Shown here in pieces: positions 47,178 through 57,159 of a stretch of 64,000 nt of DNA (positions are counted from its first letter, which is position 1; each line of letters opens with the position of its first letter). This DNA comes from Niastella sp. GTDB taxonomy: Bacteria; Bacteroidota; Bacteroidia; Chitinophagales; Chitinophagaceae. The notes beneath the pieces are model-generated. The model had not been told where the DNA came from. It searched no databases and saw nothing but the letters and a program-made list of their open reading frames with translations. Made by a program: the position numbers and the translations under genes. The stretch lies in NCBI GenBank assembly GCA_016710595.1, contig JADJVM010000003.1, positions 1-64,000 on the forward strand, given 5' to 3'.

Positions 47178-47810
47178 ATGATCAGGATCCTAATTGCAGA
47201 CGATCACTCCATTGTAAGGCGTGGGCTAAAGCAAATTTTGCTTGAAGGGTTCCCGGATGCCTATTTTGAAGAAGTTTCTGATGCTGAAGAACTCATAAAA
47301 AAAGTGATACAGAATGAAAACTGGGATGTTATCATCAGCGACTTAAGCATGCCCGGCCGAAACGGGTTAGAAGCCTTACAGCATATTCGGCAAATGAATA
47401 TAAAAATCCCGGTAATCATTTTAAGTATCCATCCCGAAGATCAATATGCCATCCGGGTATTAAAAGCCGGCGCATCTGCCTACCTTAGTAAAGACATGGC
47501 TCCTGATGAATTGGTAAATGCAGTAAACAGGGTGCTGCAAGGAAAAAAATATATTACAGATTCTATCGCCGAAAAACTGGCAAATGTATTAGACCAGTCA
47601 GGAAATAAACAACCTCATGAATTGTTATCAGACAGGGAATTTGCAGTACTTAAATTACTGGCATCCGGAAAATCAGTTTCAGAAATTGCAGAGTCTATGT
47701 TTTTAAGTGTAACTACTGTAAGCACCTACCGGGCCCGCATTATGGCTAAAATGAATATGAAAACAAATGCTAACCTTACCCTCTATGCCATAGAGCATAA
47801 TTTATTATAA
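47178..47810 (+). CDS. NarL/FixJ-type response regulator paired with the PAS kinase
   Basis: 210 residues. Receiver with ADDHS at 7-11, phospho-Asp in VIISDLSMPGRNG, and conserved Lys in YLSKDMAPDEL. C-terminal LuxR helix-turn-helix (LSDREFAVLKLLASGKSVSE). The start is 4 bp after the kinase stop, so a single transcript. Paralogous to the regulator at 40929-41555. Confidence 0.92.
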   Translation: MIRILIADDHSIVRRGLKQILLEGFPDAYFEEVSDAEELIKKVIQNENWDVIISDLSMPGRNGLEALQHIRQMNIKIPVIILSIHPEDQYAIRVLKAGASAYLSKDMAPDELVNAVNRVLQGKKYITDSIAEKLANVLDQSGNKQPHELLSDREFAVLKLLASGKSVSEIAESMFLSVTTVSTYRARIMAKMNMKTNANLTLYAIEHNLL

Positions 47811-47932
47811 ATTACTTATTATGTGGGTATCATGTAGTAATAAAACTACATAAATAATACAAGTTTTACTTTCTACTATCTTTTGAAACACTACAAAGCC
47901 CTTTTACAACATGGCCTACTTTTGTGTGATAA

Positions 47933-48325
47933 ATGGTTGCTACAAAATCAATATCAAACAAAGAACTGGAAGTTTTAATTATAGATAGTGCTTCTATTGT
48001 TGCATCCCGTATGTTTGATATCATTGGTGAGCTGCAGTTTGTAAAAGGTATCACATGGGCAAATAATTATATGGAAGCCCTACAATCATTAGACAATACT
48101 TTTATTGATGTAGTACTTATGGATATACAATTACCCGATATGAATGGGTTGGATGTATTAAAAGCCATTAAGAAAAAACATCCCAAAATGAAAGTGATCG
48201 TATTAACCAATAAGTTTGAAGAAAATTATAAAATCCTTTGTGAAAAACTAGGTTCTGATCATTTTTTCGATAAGTCGGCAGAGTTTGATAAGGTTTCTGA
48301 AATATTAAAATCTTATGCGGCCTGA
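47933..48325 (+). CDS. Single-domain response regulator (CheY-like)
   Basis: A 130-residue receiver domain with Asp in VLMDIQLPDMNG, Thr in VIVLTNKF, and Lys in FFDKSAEF. No output domain. The first acidic residues are in VLIIDSA, so only one Asp is present where two are usual. It has its own -7 box TACTTTTG at 47917-47924, almost touching the ATG, so the message is nearly leaderless. Probably a phosphate sink or a partner of the kinases upstream. Confidence 0.85.
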   Translation: MVATKSISNKELEVLIIDSASIVASRMFDIIGELQFVKGITWANNYMEALQSLDNTFIDVVLMDIQLPDMNGLDVLKAIKKKHPKMKVIVLTNKFEENYKILCEKLGSDHFFDKSAEFDKVSEILKSYAA

Positions 48326-48395
48326 TCGCCCTTTTTAAAGTCTTTTATTATCTATGAAAAAACCTTGAGTTTATTTAGGACTAAGGTGTAAAAAC

Positions 48396-48423
48396 AAAAA
48401 CCGGTAACCAATTACCGGTTTTT
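48396..48423. terminator. Bidirectional terminator between the signalling and efflux clusters
   Basis: AAAAACCGGTAA and TTACCGGTTTTT form a 12-bp stem with loop CCAA; T runs are present on both strands. It serves the convergent CheY-like gene and RND operon. Confidence 0.85.
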
Positions 48424-48496
48424 CTATTTTTAAAACTCTTACATGTAAAGAAATACTAAATGGATCCCGGATGTACCAGGATCCATTCCTTCATTT

Positions 48497-51400
48497 TTAT
48501 TTCTTAGGTTCCTTTAATAAACCATTCCACACAGGCTTACCCTGTATCGCTCTGATAGCATACATAATTCCTGCCAGTATAAAAAAGAATGGGCCGGCAA
48601 ATCCCAGTAAGGCAATAAACTTGGTTCCATAAAATTTCTCCATTGGCCTTCTTAATCTTTCTGATATCAGGTACATACTCGGAACCATTACCAGGGTTAA
48701 AAAGAATGCGAAAATCAAACCAAAAATGATGGTCCAGCTAAGAGGCCCCCAAAAAACTACACTATCCCCACCAAAGAATATTTTGGGATTTAAATGCTGA
48801 AATAAGGAAACGAAATCAATATTAAAACCTACCGCAAGGGGTAGCAGCCCCAGCATGGTTGCCAAAGCGGTAAGCATTACAGGCATAATCCGGATCTTGC
48901 CGGCTTGTATGGTTGCTTCCCGGGTACGTAAACCCCTGCCCCGTAGTTCATCTGTAAACTCTATCAATAAGATACCGTTTTTAATTACAATACCTGCCAG
49001 GCCCACTACACCTACACCAAACATGATACTGGCAATTGTCATACCCGTAATGGCATAGCCCAATACGACTCCTATTACGGAGAAGAAAATTTCAGTTAAC
49101 ACAATAAAGGGTTTGCTCAAAGAATTGAATTGTAAAACCAGGATCATAAATATTAAACCCAATGCAATCACCAGCGCTAAACCCAGGAATTGGGTGGTTT
49201 CAGCTTCCTGCTCTCCCTGGCCGGTTTGTTTAATATTAATATCCTGCGGCAAGGTATTTTTTTGGCGAAAATCTTTGATATGTGTTGCCAGTTGCTGGTT
49301 TATTTTATTTGTAAGGGATGGGTCCGTTACATTAGATTGCAGCTGAATGGTACGCTTTACATTTTTACGGGCCACGGCACCTGATGTATTTGTAAAATCA
49401 ATAGAAGCAACGGCACCCAAAGGAATTGATTTCACACCCATGGTGTTCATATCCATAAACGTAATGCGGGTATTCATTAAATCGGCTATATTATTCCTTA
49501 TTTTTTCAGGGTATCTTAATTGAATTTTAAATTCATCTTCCCCTTGTTTTATTTTGCTTACTTCCTTACCGAATACAGCCGTACGAAGCGCCATTCCTAT
49601 TTGTGCGGTACTTAGCCCTTCCATGGTTGCTTTTTCCCTGTCAACATTTACAGTTATTTCAGGGCTACTCAGGTCTACATTCATCCTTAAGTTTTCTATT
49701 CCATCAATTGGAAAACCATCGAGGTAATGCAAAAGATGGGTTGCCACTTTTGCGATCTCGTCATACTCGTCGCCGGAAATTTCAATATTCACCGGGGGGT
49801 CTGTTGGCGGCCCGGCATCTTCTTGTGCCACTTCAATACTGGCGCCGGGTATCCCCTTCATTTGTGCCCGTATGGAGTCCATAAATGGTTTTGTAGATTT
49901 ACCATGGCGTTTATCATATTCCACAAAAGAAACCTGTATGCGGCCCAGGTTCGATTGCACACTGCGGTTATTGTCTCTCGGGTTATTGGCACTTACGGCT
50001 ATATTGGTAATTACACTTTCTACAATACTGCCCGGTTTTCCCGGAGGTTCCGATGCCAATACATTCATTACCCTGTTTTCTAAAATAGCGGTAACACTAT
50101 CGGTTGCTTTGGCGCTGGTGCCCACCGGCATTTTTAAATATACATATACAAAATGAGGATCTCCACTGGGAAAGAAAGTACTGGGGTTTCCCCTTGCTAT
50201 TAATAAAATAACGGAAACCGGAAATAATAAAAATAAAGAAACCAATAACCATGCAGGCCGGGTGCCTTGTAATACCCAGCGAAGTAATTTTTCGTAGCGG
50301 TTCATTAAAGCAGGTAATAACTTTTCCTGAAAGTAATGAATAATATCCCGCAGCACATACCGGTTAAATATAGCCAACAAAGCCATGATGAGTAAAAAAT
50401 TGGCTACGCCATGAGAACCCAGCAGGTGAAAGACCAGGCCAAAACCGATGGCCGTCCATAACCACCATTTAGAAAAAATTTCTTTTTTTGGTTTTTCATA
50501 TTGCCTTCCTTCGGGCCGCATAAAACTTACCGCAAAAACAGGGTTAAATAAAAAGGCTACAATTAAAGATGCTGTTAATGTGAGTATCAGCATCACCGGC
50601 AGGTAAATCATAAACTTACCAATAATGCCTTTCCAAAAAAGCAATGGGAAGAAAGGGGCTAAGGTAGTAGCCGTACCTGCCAATACCGGTATAAATATTT
50701 CTCCGGCCGCTTCTTTAGCGCTTCGCACAATGGCCACCTTTCCATTATTATAAATCCGATGCGTGTTCTCTATTACCACAATCGCATCATCTACAATAAT
50801 ACCCAACCCAAATAATAAAGCAAAGAGTACAATAAAGTTTAATGTAATAGGTGTGCCTACTACAAAATCTCCCACCGGTAAAAATAAAAATGCAACAAAT
50901 ACACTAAGCGGCACACTCAATGCCACAAAAAATGCATTGGTAACACCCATAAAAAACATGAGGATAATTAATACCAATAAGAAACCGATAATGATGGTAT
51001 TTACCAGTTCATTAAAAGAGGTGGCCGTGGCTTTACTTTGATCGCCTGTAATTACCACATTTAAATTTTTAGGTAATTCTTCGGTTGACTTCAGGTGGTT
51101 TACAATGTCTTTTATTTTTGTGGCAGCTTCTATCAGGTTTTCTCCCGAGCGCTTTACAATATTGAGTGTAATTACATTTTTACCATCTAACCGGGCATAG
51201 CTTTCTTTTTCTTTTACGGTATCTTTTATTTCTGCAATATCTTTTAAATAAGCAAGACCGCCCCTTGCACTGCTCCGCACAATTATGTTTTGCATATCAT
51301 TGGCATCTGTAAACTGGCCTTTCACTTTAAGGGTGCGTTGCATATTTCCTACATCTACAAGGCCCGCTGTAATATCATGGTTTTCCCGGCTTACTGCATT

Positions 51401-52054
51401 TTCAATATCGGTAAAAGAAATTTTGGCAGCATCCATTTTATAAGGATCTGCATTTATTTGTATTTCTCTTTCGGGCGCCCCCACTATTTCGGCCCGGTTT
51501 ATTTCAGGCAGGTTTTCAAATTCGTCCTGCATTTTATCTGCATACTGCTTAAGCTTTAGCCCGTCATAATCTCCGCTTACATTTACAAACATGATGGGCA
51601 TTTCGCTAAAGGCAAACTCCTGGGCCAGGGGTGCAGAGGTAAGATCGTTCGGCAAATCAGTTTGTGCCCGGTCAATAGCGTCCTGTACTTTTTGCTTGGC
51701 CACTTCGGTTTTTACATCGGTATCAAATTCTACAATGATGAGGCTATAATCCTGTTGAGAAATACTATTGATCTTATTTACTTTGGCTCCGCTAATCCCT
51801 TTCAATTGTTTTTCAATGGGCTGGGTAACCAGGTTTTCAATATCTTTTGGTGAATTACCGGCGTAAATAGTTGTAATGCTAATGGTAGGCACTACAATAT
51901 CCGGGAACTGTTCTTTGGGGAGCGTATTAAATTTAAATAACCCATACGCTGTAATGATCATTGCAAAAATATAAACAGCAGTACGGTTATCTACCGCCCA
52001 ACTGGTAAGCGAGAATTGTTTAAATTTTTTACTGATCCCTTCAAGCGACTTCAT
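48497..52054 (-). CDS. RND efflux transporter permease
   Basis: 1185 residues of the AcrB/MdtB type: first helix at about 25-45, then two large periplasmic loops and twelve membrane helices. Characteristic segments are FPDIVVPTISI, YAGNSPKDIENLVTQPIEK, FALLFGLGIIVDDAIVVIEN (the proton-relay Asp pair) and GIVIKNGILLIEF. It pumps drugs or toxic compounds with the MFP and TolC proteins encoded upstream. The C-terminus is somewhat extended. Last gene of the operon. Confidence 0.93.
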   Translation of the reverse strand: MKSLEGISKKFKQFSLTSWAVDNRTAVYIFAMIITAYGLFKFNTLPKEQFPDIVVPTISITTIYAGNSPKDIENLVTQPIEKQLKGISGAKVNKINSISQQDYSLIIVEFDTDVKTEVAKQKVQDAIDRAQTDLPNDLTSAPLAQEFAFSEMPIMFVNVSGDYDGLKLKQYADKMQDEFENLPEINRAEIVGAPEREIQINADPYKMDAAKISFTDIENAVSRENHDITAGLVDVGNMQRTLKVKGQFTDANDMQNIIVRSSARGGLAYLKDIAEIKDTVKEKESYARLDGKNVITLNIVKRSGENLIEAATKIKDIVNHLKSTEELPKNLNVVITGDQSKATATSFNELVNTIIIGFLLVLIILMFFMGVTNAFFVALSVPLSVFVAFLFLPVGDFVVGTPITLNFIVLFALLFGLGIIVDDAIVVIENTHRIYNNGKVAIVRSAKEAAGEIFIPVLAGTATTLAPFFPLLFWKGIIGKFMIYLPVMLILTLTASLIVAFLFNPVFAVSFMRPEGRQYEKPKKEIFSKWWLWTAIGFGLVFHLLGSHGVANFLLIMALLAIFNRYVLRDIIHYFQEKLLPALMNRYEKLLRWVLQGTRPAWLLVSLFLLFPVSVILLIARGNPSTFFPSGDPHFVYVYLKMPVGTSAKATDSVTAILENRVMNVLASEPPGKPGSIVESVITNIAVSANNPRDNNRSVQSNLGRIQVSFVEYDKRHGKSTKPFMDSIRAQMKGIPGASIEVAQEDAGPPTDPPVNIEISGDEYDEIAKVATHLLHYLDGFPIDGIENLRMNVDLSSPEITVNVDREKATMEGLSTAQIGMALRTAVFGKEVSKIKQGEDEFKIQLRYPEKIRNNIADLMNTRITFMDMNTMGVKSIPLGAVASIDFTNTSGAVARKNVKRTIQLQSNVTDPSLTNKINQQLATHIKDFRQKNTLPQDINIKQTGQGEQEAETTQFLGLALVIALGLIFMILVLQFNSLSKPFIVLTEIFFSVIGVVLGYAITGMTIASIMFGVGVVGLAGIVIKNGILLIEFTDELRGRGLRTREATIQAGKIRIMPVMLTALATMLGLLPLAVGFNIDFVSLFQHLNPKIFFGGDSVVFWGPLSWTIIFGLIFAFFLTLVMVPSMYLISERLRRPMEKFYGTKFIALLGFAGPFFFILAGIMYAIRAIQGKPVWNGLLKEPKK

Positions 52055-52102
52055 AAATATATTTTTATTGATTCAAGGTTCATCTGAATAAACCCGGATT
52101 GT

Positions 52103-53320
52103 TTATTGAGCAGCAGTGGTTATTTGCTGCCCGTCATAAATAGTTTGGTACCCTTCTGTAATAATTTGCTCGCCTGCCACCAGGCCGGTTTTAATTTCCA
52201 TTTTATCAGCATACACTTCACCAGTATTTACATCCTTTCTCCTGGCAACCATTTTTCCATCATTTAATTTCTGTACCACATATACATATTTGCCTTTATC
52301 ATCGGACTGTACTGTATTGGCAGGCACTACAATAGCATTATTGGCTGTATAATCCTGTATGCGCACAATGGCCGATTGATTGGGTTTTAAAAATTTATTA
52401 GAAGGGATTTTTGCTTCTGCTACAAAGCCAAAGTTGTTGGGGTCTAATGATTGGCCTACAAATGATATAGTAGAATTAAAATCTAAATTCACATCCTGGA
52501 TATGAATGTCAACCGGTGATCCCAAATGCAATTTGGTGATATAATTTTCAGCAATATTGGTAACAACTTTCAGTGAATTGGTATTTACAATTTTTATTTG
52601 AGGGCCATTGGCAGTCATTCCCTGGAAAATTTCACCAACTTTTATATTCACTATATCTGCAATGCCCGAAACATCGCTATATACATTTGCGGTATTCATT
52701 TGTTCTGATGCCAGTTTCACTTGTTCCTGAACGCTCTTTAACTGTGCTTCTAAGCTCTCCACATTTGACTTGGATGTGAGGAGCTGCACTTCTGTACCAA
52801 TGCCTTTATCCCAAAGATTTTTTTGACGTTCATACACATTTTTGGCAAGGGCCAATTGCGTTTTTATTCCTTCTGTTTGCTGGCGTACGGCTGCTACCTG
52901 CTGCCGTGCAATGGCATCATCCAGCCTCAGTAATAACTGTCCTTTATTTACATGTTGGCCTTGCTTTACATAAACCGCTTTTACCTGGCCACCCATGCCC
53001 CGTGGAGATACATAAGAAATATTATCAGCATCTACTTTTCCCCTCAGCTCAATAAAATGCTTAAAGTTTTCAACAGCTACCGGTTGTACTGCTACTAATT
53101 TAGCTACTCCTGTTTTTCCATTTGCGGTATCCATAAGTGCCAGTTCATCTTGCAGTTTTTTTATTGCTGCTTCAGTCTTTTCATTTGTCTTTTTTAATTT
53201 TTCCAGTTCCACTTTTTTTCCGCTTATTGTGGCATTGTTCTCTTTTTTACTTTTACCTCCACATGCCGTGAGTGTTACCAGCATTACTAAGGCCCATAAA
53301 AGTGTTGATGTGTGCTTCAT
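52103..53320 (-). CDS. RND efflux periplasmic adaptor (membrane fusion protein)
   Basis: A 405-residue lipoprotein, lipobox LTAC (Cys 20). A Lys/Glu-rich coiled coil lies at about 35-70, then the lipoyl-like and hairpin domains (YVKQGQHVNKGQLLLRLDD, followed by the ETEIQLLTSK-type helical arm) and the beta-barrel (SPVDIHIQDVNLDF). Bridges the RND pump and TolC. 48 bp before the pump gene. Confidence 0.92.
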   Translation of the reverse strand: MKHTSTLLWALVMLVTLTACGGKSKKENNATISGKKVELEKLKKTNEKTEAAIKKLQDELALMDTANGKTGVAKLVAVQPVAVENFKHFIELRGKVDADNISYVSPRGMGGQVKAVYVKQGQHVNKGQLLLRLDDAIARQQVAAVRQQTEGIKTQLALAKNVYERQKNLWDKGIGTEVQLLTSKSNVESLEAQLKSVQEQVKLASEQMNTANVYSDVSGIADIVNIKVGEIFQGMTANGPQIKIVNTNSLKVVTNIAENYITKLHLGSPVDIHIQDVNLDFNSTISFVGQSLDPNNFGFVAEAKIPSNKFLKPNQSAIVRIQDYTANNAIVVPANTVQSDDKGKYVYVVQKLNDGKMVARRKDVNTGEVYADKMEIKTGLVAGEQIITEGYQTIYDGQQITTAAQ

Positions 53321-53340
53321 TATTGTGTAGTTAAGGAATT

Positions 53341-54684
53341 TTATAATTTACCAATGGCTTTCAGGTAATCTATACGGGCTGTAATGGCATCGTACAGCGC
53401 ACCGTAATAATTATTTTGTGCCGTTTTTAATTCTGATTGTGCAGTATATATTTCCTGGTTGCTGCCCAGGCCTTGTTCGTATTTTAGTTTTGTGGTATTA
53501 TATACTTTTTCGGCTAAACCCATATTTTGTTTTTGCGCATCCATATTAATCAATGCCGATTTTATATTCATGCGTGCTTGTACCACATCATTATCTATAG
53601 ATGCTTTAAGTGCTTCAATATTATTATTCGTTTTTTCTAATTGCAGGCGGGCCGAGCTTAATTTACTTTTTCGGGCAAACCCATCAAAAAGGGATACCTG
53701 CAAACTGATGCCTATCATAGAAGTAGTGAACCACTGGCCATCTTTAAAAAAATCGAACTTTTGGCGCTGAGCGCTTTTTTGGTAACTTCCAAATGCCGAG
53801 AGGGTGGGCAATGCACTGAGTTTATATCTTTTAATATTAAACTGGTTTAATTCTTTTACCGTTTGTAATAATTGAAAATCTTTACGGTTATTATAATCCA
53901 ATGTACTGTCCAGTAAGTTTGATTTTATCATGTCTTCGGTAAGTGAATCAACCAGGATCAACTGTTCAGATTGTGGCATATTCATTAAAAATTTTAATGC
54001 TGCATTGCCGGCAGCCAGTTGATTGTTTACTTTTTCTCTTTCGGTTTTAAGATTATTGAGTGTAACATTTACTTTGTCAACATCTAATTTTTCTGCAAAA
54101 CCATTTTTATAAATTTCTTTGGTATCCTCAAACAACTTTTCTATCCGGTTAATATTTGCATCTATTGTAGTGGCTTGCTGGCGGCCTACTACCAATTGAT
54201 AATATATTTTTTCTACATTTAATTTTATTTGTTCTTTGGTTATTTCAGTTTGCTGATTGGCCATTTGCAATGAAGCAGTACGGGCTTGCAAGCCTACGAA
54301 TACCTGCCCGTCAAATAAAAGTTGGTTTACATCAATACCGCCCTGTGTGTTATACTTGGTACCAAATTGTACCGGTTGGTAAGTGCCTGCCGGGCCACCA
54401 AAAATTTCAGCAGGGATCAGGCTTGTGGGAATTTTTAAATAATCAGTAAACTGGCCGCTTGCATTTACATGCGGGTAAGCATTTGCGGTGATCTCACGGT
54501 TTGTTTGCTGCTGAATTTTATAATCTACCAATGCATTTTTTACCTGTACTGCGTTTTGCATGGCATAATCCACTGCCTGCTGTACGGTAAATTCATTTGT
54601 TTTTTGTGCCAGCACCTGGCTTTGGATAGATAATAGCAAGAGCACTATTAGTGGTTGGAGGTAACCCATCTTCCTTAGTTTCAT
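53341..54684 (-). CDS. TolC family outer membrane efflux protein
   Basis: A 447-residue protein, signal peptide ending SQVLAQKTNEF, then two TolC repeats of long helices. Hallmarks include QQAVDYAMQNAVQVKNALVD near the N-terminus and KYEQGLGSNQEIYTAQSEL in the second repeat. Forms the outer-membrane exit duct. 20 bp before the adaptor gene and 3 bp after the regulator. Confidence 0.92.
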   Translation of the reverse strand: MKLRKMGYLQPLIVLLLLSIQSQVLAQKTNEFTVQQAVDYAMQNAVQVKNALVDYKIQQQTNREITANAYPHVNASGQFTDYLKIPTSLIPAEIFGGPAGTYQPVQFGTKYNTQGGIDVNQLLFDGQVFVGLQARTASLQMANQQTEITKEQIKLNVEKIYYQLVVGRQQATTIDANINRIEKLFEDTKEIYKNGFAEKLDVDKVNVTLNNLKTEREKVNNQLAAGNAALKFLMNMPQSEQLILVDSLTEDMIKSNLLDSTLDYNNRKDFQLLQTVKELNQFNIKRYKLSALPTLSAFGSYQKSAQRQKFDFFKDGQWFTTSMIGISLQVSLFDGFARKSKLSSARLQLEKTNNNIEALKASIDNDVVQARMNIKSALINMDAQKQNMGLAEKVYNTTKLKYEQGLGSNQEIYTAQSELKTAQNNYYGALYDAITARIDYLKAIGKL

Positions 54685-54687
54685 ATA

Positions 54688-55314
54688 TTAATCCTTAAAA
54701 TATTTTGTTTTCTTTAAATAGGCTTCTACCATTTTATATCCTTTGGGAGTAACCAGGCCAAATAAAAAATTAATAAGCATTTCATGCATTCCCTGCACCA
54801 AACCAGATTTAGTAGCTTGCTGAAAACCCGGACTAAAGGCAATGAATATGCTTTCTACCCGGAACCTTGCCAAAATATCTATATTTATTTCGGGGCGATA
54901 CAGGCCTTCCTGAATCCCTCTCTGCAAATTGGTTCGGATCATACTGATCATATACCCGTCTTTATGCTTCCTGAATCTTGAAAATGCTTTGGGATGATAC
55001 TTCTGAAGATCAAAAATGATACCCGGGTTCATATTCCCATACATCCGCTGCATTTTATCCATGGCCAAAATCACTTCGTGAATGGCATTATTTGCCTGTA
55101 AAATATCTTTTTCGCATACACATTCACTATCCTCCAGGTTTTTATTCACAATATCCAGTACCAGCTCATCTTTATCTTTAAAATACTGGTAAATTGTTTT
55201 TTTACTCATTCCCAGCCGGGATGCAATATCATCCATACTCATACTTCGGATACCAAATTGTATTAACAACTGGCCAGCTTCTATTCGTATTCTTTCTTTA
55301 GTATCTGTAATCAT
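54688..55314 (-). CDS. TetR/AcrR family regulator of the efflux operon
   Basis: I place the start at ATG 55314 (MITDTKERIRIEAGQLLIQF), where the TetR helix-turn-helix domain begins (MSMDDIASRLGMSKKTIYQY at about 24-43); the frame opens earlier. About 208 residues with a helical ligand domain. First gene of the TetR-TolC-MFP-RND run, so probably an autoregulated repressor. Confidence 0.9.
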   Translation of the reverse strand: MITDTKERIRIEAGQLLIQFGIRSMSMDDIASRLGMSKKTIYQYFKDKDELVLDIVNKNLEDSECVCEKDILQANNAIHEVILAMDKMQRMYGNMNPGIIFDLQKYHPKAFSRFRKHKDGYMISMIRTNLQRGIQEGLYRPEINIDILARFRVESIFIAFSPGFQQATKSGLVQGMHEMLINFLFGLVTPKGYKMVEAYLKKTKYFKD

Positions 55315-55673
55315 GATTGGGGGAGCAAAACTATGGAAACTTTTATCGTTACCAAAGTTTCCATCACTTTTTTTTACCACTTATCACTTTTTAAGCGGGT
55401 TACAAGGTAATTCGGAGGAATTTTTAGATGATTACACAAAGTTTAAGGCAGAGAACCACAGAGCTTGCAAGGAGAAAAAGCTTAAGGGATTCTAAGATGT
55501 AAAGAACTGGAAAATGGACGGAGTATAAACTTGTCAGTTTTTTTGAGTGGCAATAAAGTGGAAAGAAAATATTACGAATTTGCATCAAAAGTATCAAAGC
55601 TAACAGATGATTTGCAGTTGGTCTTTATTCTGTACCACCATACTATTGTAAATGCAAATGGTGGCAGGAGTTG
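55315..55673. other. Gene-free stretch upstream of the efflux operon
   Basis: Should contain the TetR operon promoter; I see no clear TAnnTTTG plus operator palindrome. A plus-strand open frame from 55531 overlaps the lipoprotein gene antisense and lacks coding features. Confidence 0.35.
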
Positions 55674-56063
55674 TTATTCAATATATGACTTCAATTTAGA
55701 AGACTCATTAGTAGATATTACGTTATATGTTCTATTTACAGGAGTTTTTGTAATGATCAGTACATTATAAAAGTCTGTAGAGAGTGAATCAATAATTTGC
55801 TGATTTAGTTGGGTGAAACGAATTTTTGAATTTAAACTTGATAGACAATTTGAATCTCCATAAATCTGTAAAGTGGTGGTATCTATACCGGTTTTGAAAA
55901 TATTATTTAATTCTTCAATTATACAATTGCATTTTATACAAGATATAATTAATGTTGTTTTTTTCTTAGAAAGAAAGTTAAACATTTTAAATTTATCTTT
56001 TTTCTCATATTGATTACAGGAGAATAGAATTAAACCTAAAATGAATATTTTAATGGAATTCAT
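55674..56063 (-). CDS. Small lipoprotein with CxxC-like thiol motif
   Basis: About 129 residues from ATG 56063 (MNSIKIFILGLILFSC), lipobox LFSC with Cys near 16. The mature part has IISCIKCNCIIEELNNIF and later GDSNCLSSL, a thioredoxin-like beta-strand/CxxC-helix opening, although the fold is not certain. It overlaps the propeller-like gene by 14 bp. Third gene of a three-lipoprotein operon. A redox or peptide-handling role is a guess from the Cys pattern. Confidence 0.55.
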   Translation of the reverse strand: MNSIKIFILGLILFSCNQYEKKDKFKMFNFLSKKKTTLIISCIKCNCIIEELNNIFKTGIDTTTLQIYGDSNCLSSLNSKIRFTQLNQQIIDSLSTDFYNVLIITKTPVNRTYNVISTNESSKLKSYIE

Positions 56064-57111
56064 AATGCAGTAAATTTTCAAAATCAGAAGTAATAAAGTA
56101 TATATTGTTCTTATATGCAAAGTAATGTTGAGATACTCTTTGTTTTATTGGGCAACGTTTAACTGTCTTTTTTTTTAGATCAGAAATCAATATCTCATAA
56201 TCAAGCGGATCAGTTACTTGATTTTGTCTTTTTTTTCTTAAGATAACAACTTTAGCATCGCTAATAAATGTAATGGAAAGATTTTTTTCATTTTGGCTGA
56301 TATACTTTCGGAGATATCCTAAATTGGTTAAATCATTTTCAACATATTTTGTAAATGCAAAATCTGTCTTGAAATAAATTTCATTCAACAATTCACCATT
56401 ACTTGAAAACTTGCATATAATGTTAGCATATGCATAAGTGGTATATATATTGCCAACTGAATCTATATCAAAAAACGTCTGCCTGTCCGATAAAAAATTT
56501 TTGGTATAATTATACGGATATTTTGCAATAAAGTAACGCCGACCTTCAGAGCATTTAGTGAGGGAGCAACTATCAAGATAGTTAATGTTTAATTGTTGAT
56601 AAATTCCATAATTGAATAAAAAAGTAAATGAACTGCCATTATTTAAAACTTTCGTTAGATCTGGGTTAACATTATAAATTTTTTTTGATGAATCTGGACA
56701 ATTGATTTTTCCGGAATCACAATATTGATGAATTGAATTTAATAAACTTATTGGCTTATAAATCATTTTTGTTAGTCCATTGTATATCCAAATTTTTTCA
56801 TTGATTTCAAAAAGTTTTTCAAACTTTTCTATCTCAAATTCTTTTCTTAGTTCTATCCTTAAGTCGGAAGTTATGCTAAGTAAAAATACTTTGTTTGTGG
56901 TCTGTAAAACCAGAAGCCTGTCATTACCTGAGGAAGTACATAATAGTTTAAAATTTGATTTGATGTCTTTGAAAATATTTGAAATTTCAGGTGATATACT
57001 TATGACACCTGGGTTAATACTTGTAGCCTCTGTTTGAACGGGCTGAGTCACATTATTATTATTACATGCATTAATAATGAGCCAGGGAATCAGTATGAAT
57101 TTTATTTTCAT
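56050..57111 (-). CDS. Lipoprotein with probable six-bladed propeller
   Basis: About 353 residues from ATG 57111 (MKIKFILIPWLIINAC), lipobox INAC. The body alternates strands with repeated motifs (NDRLLVLQTTNKVFLLSI, FFDIDSVGNIYTTYAYANII, KNNIYFITSDFENLLHYEF), the pattern of 6-bladed propeller lipoproteins (BF3164/DUF4934-like) common in Bacteroidota. Likely membrane-anchored and binding a peptide or saccharide. Middle gene of the operon; a strong hairpin separates it from the first gene. Confidence 0.6.
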   Translation of the reverse strand: MKIKFILIPWLIINACNNNNVTQPVQTEATSINPGVISISPEISNIFKDIKSNFKLLCTSSGNDRLLVLQTTNKVFLLSITSDLRIELRKEFEIEKFEKLFEINEKIWIYNGLTKMIYKPISLLNSIHQYCDSGKINCPDSSKKIYNVNPDLTKVLNNGSSFTFLFNYGIYQQLNINYLDSCSLTKCSEGRRYFIAKYPYNYTKNFLSDRQTFFDIDSVGNIYTTYAYANIICKFSSNGELLNEIYFKTDFAFTKYVENDLTNLGYLRKYISQNEKNLSITFISDAKVVILRKKRQNQVTDPLDYEILISDLKKKTVKRCPIKQRVSQHYFAYKNNIYFITSDFENLLHYEFH

Positions 57112-57120
57112 AAAAGAATT

Positions 57121-57147
57121 AAGGGTTTGATATAAAATCAAACCCTT
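57121..57147 (-). terminator. Intra-operon hairpin (attenuator)
   Basis: AAGGGTTTGAT and ATCAAACCCTT form a perfect 11-bp stem with a 5-nt loop, followed on the minus strand by AATTCTTTT. It lies between the first and second genes of the lipoprotein operon, so it should reduce transcription of the later genes relative to the first. Confidence 0.7.
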
Positions 57148-57159
57148 CTGATTATTTAG

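Noticed and set aside
55531..55770. Plus-strand small protein upstream of the efflux regulator
   Set aside because: TTG start, overlap with the lipoprotein gene on the other strand, and no signal or family features.
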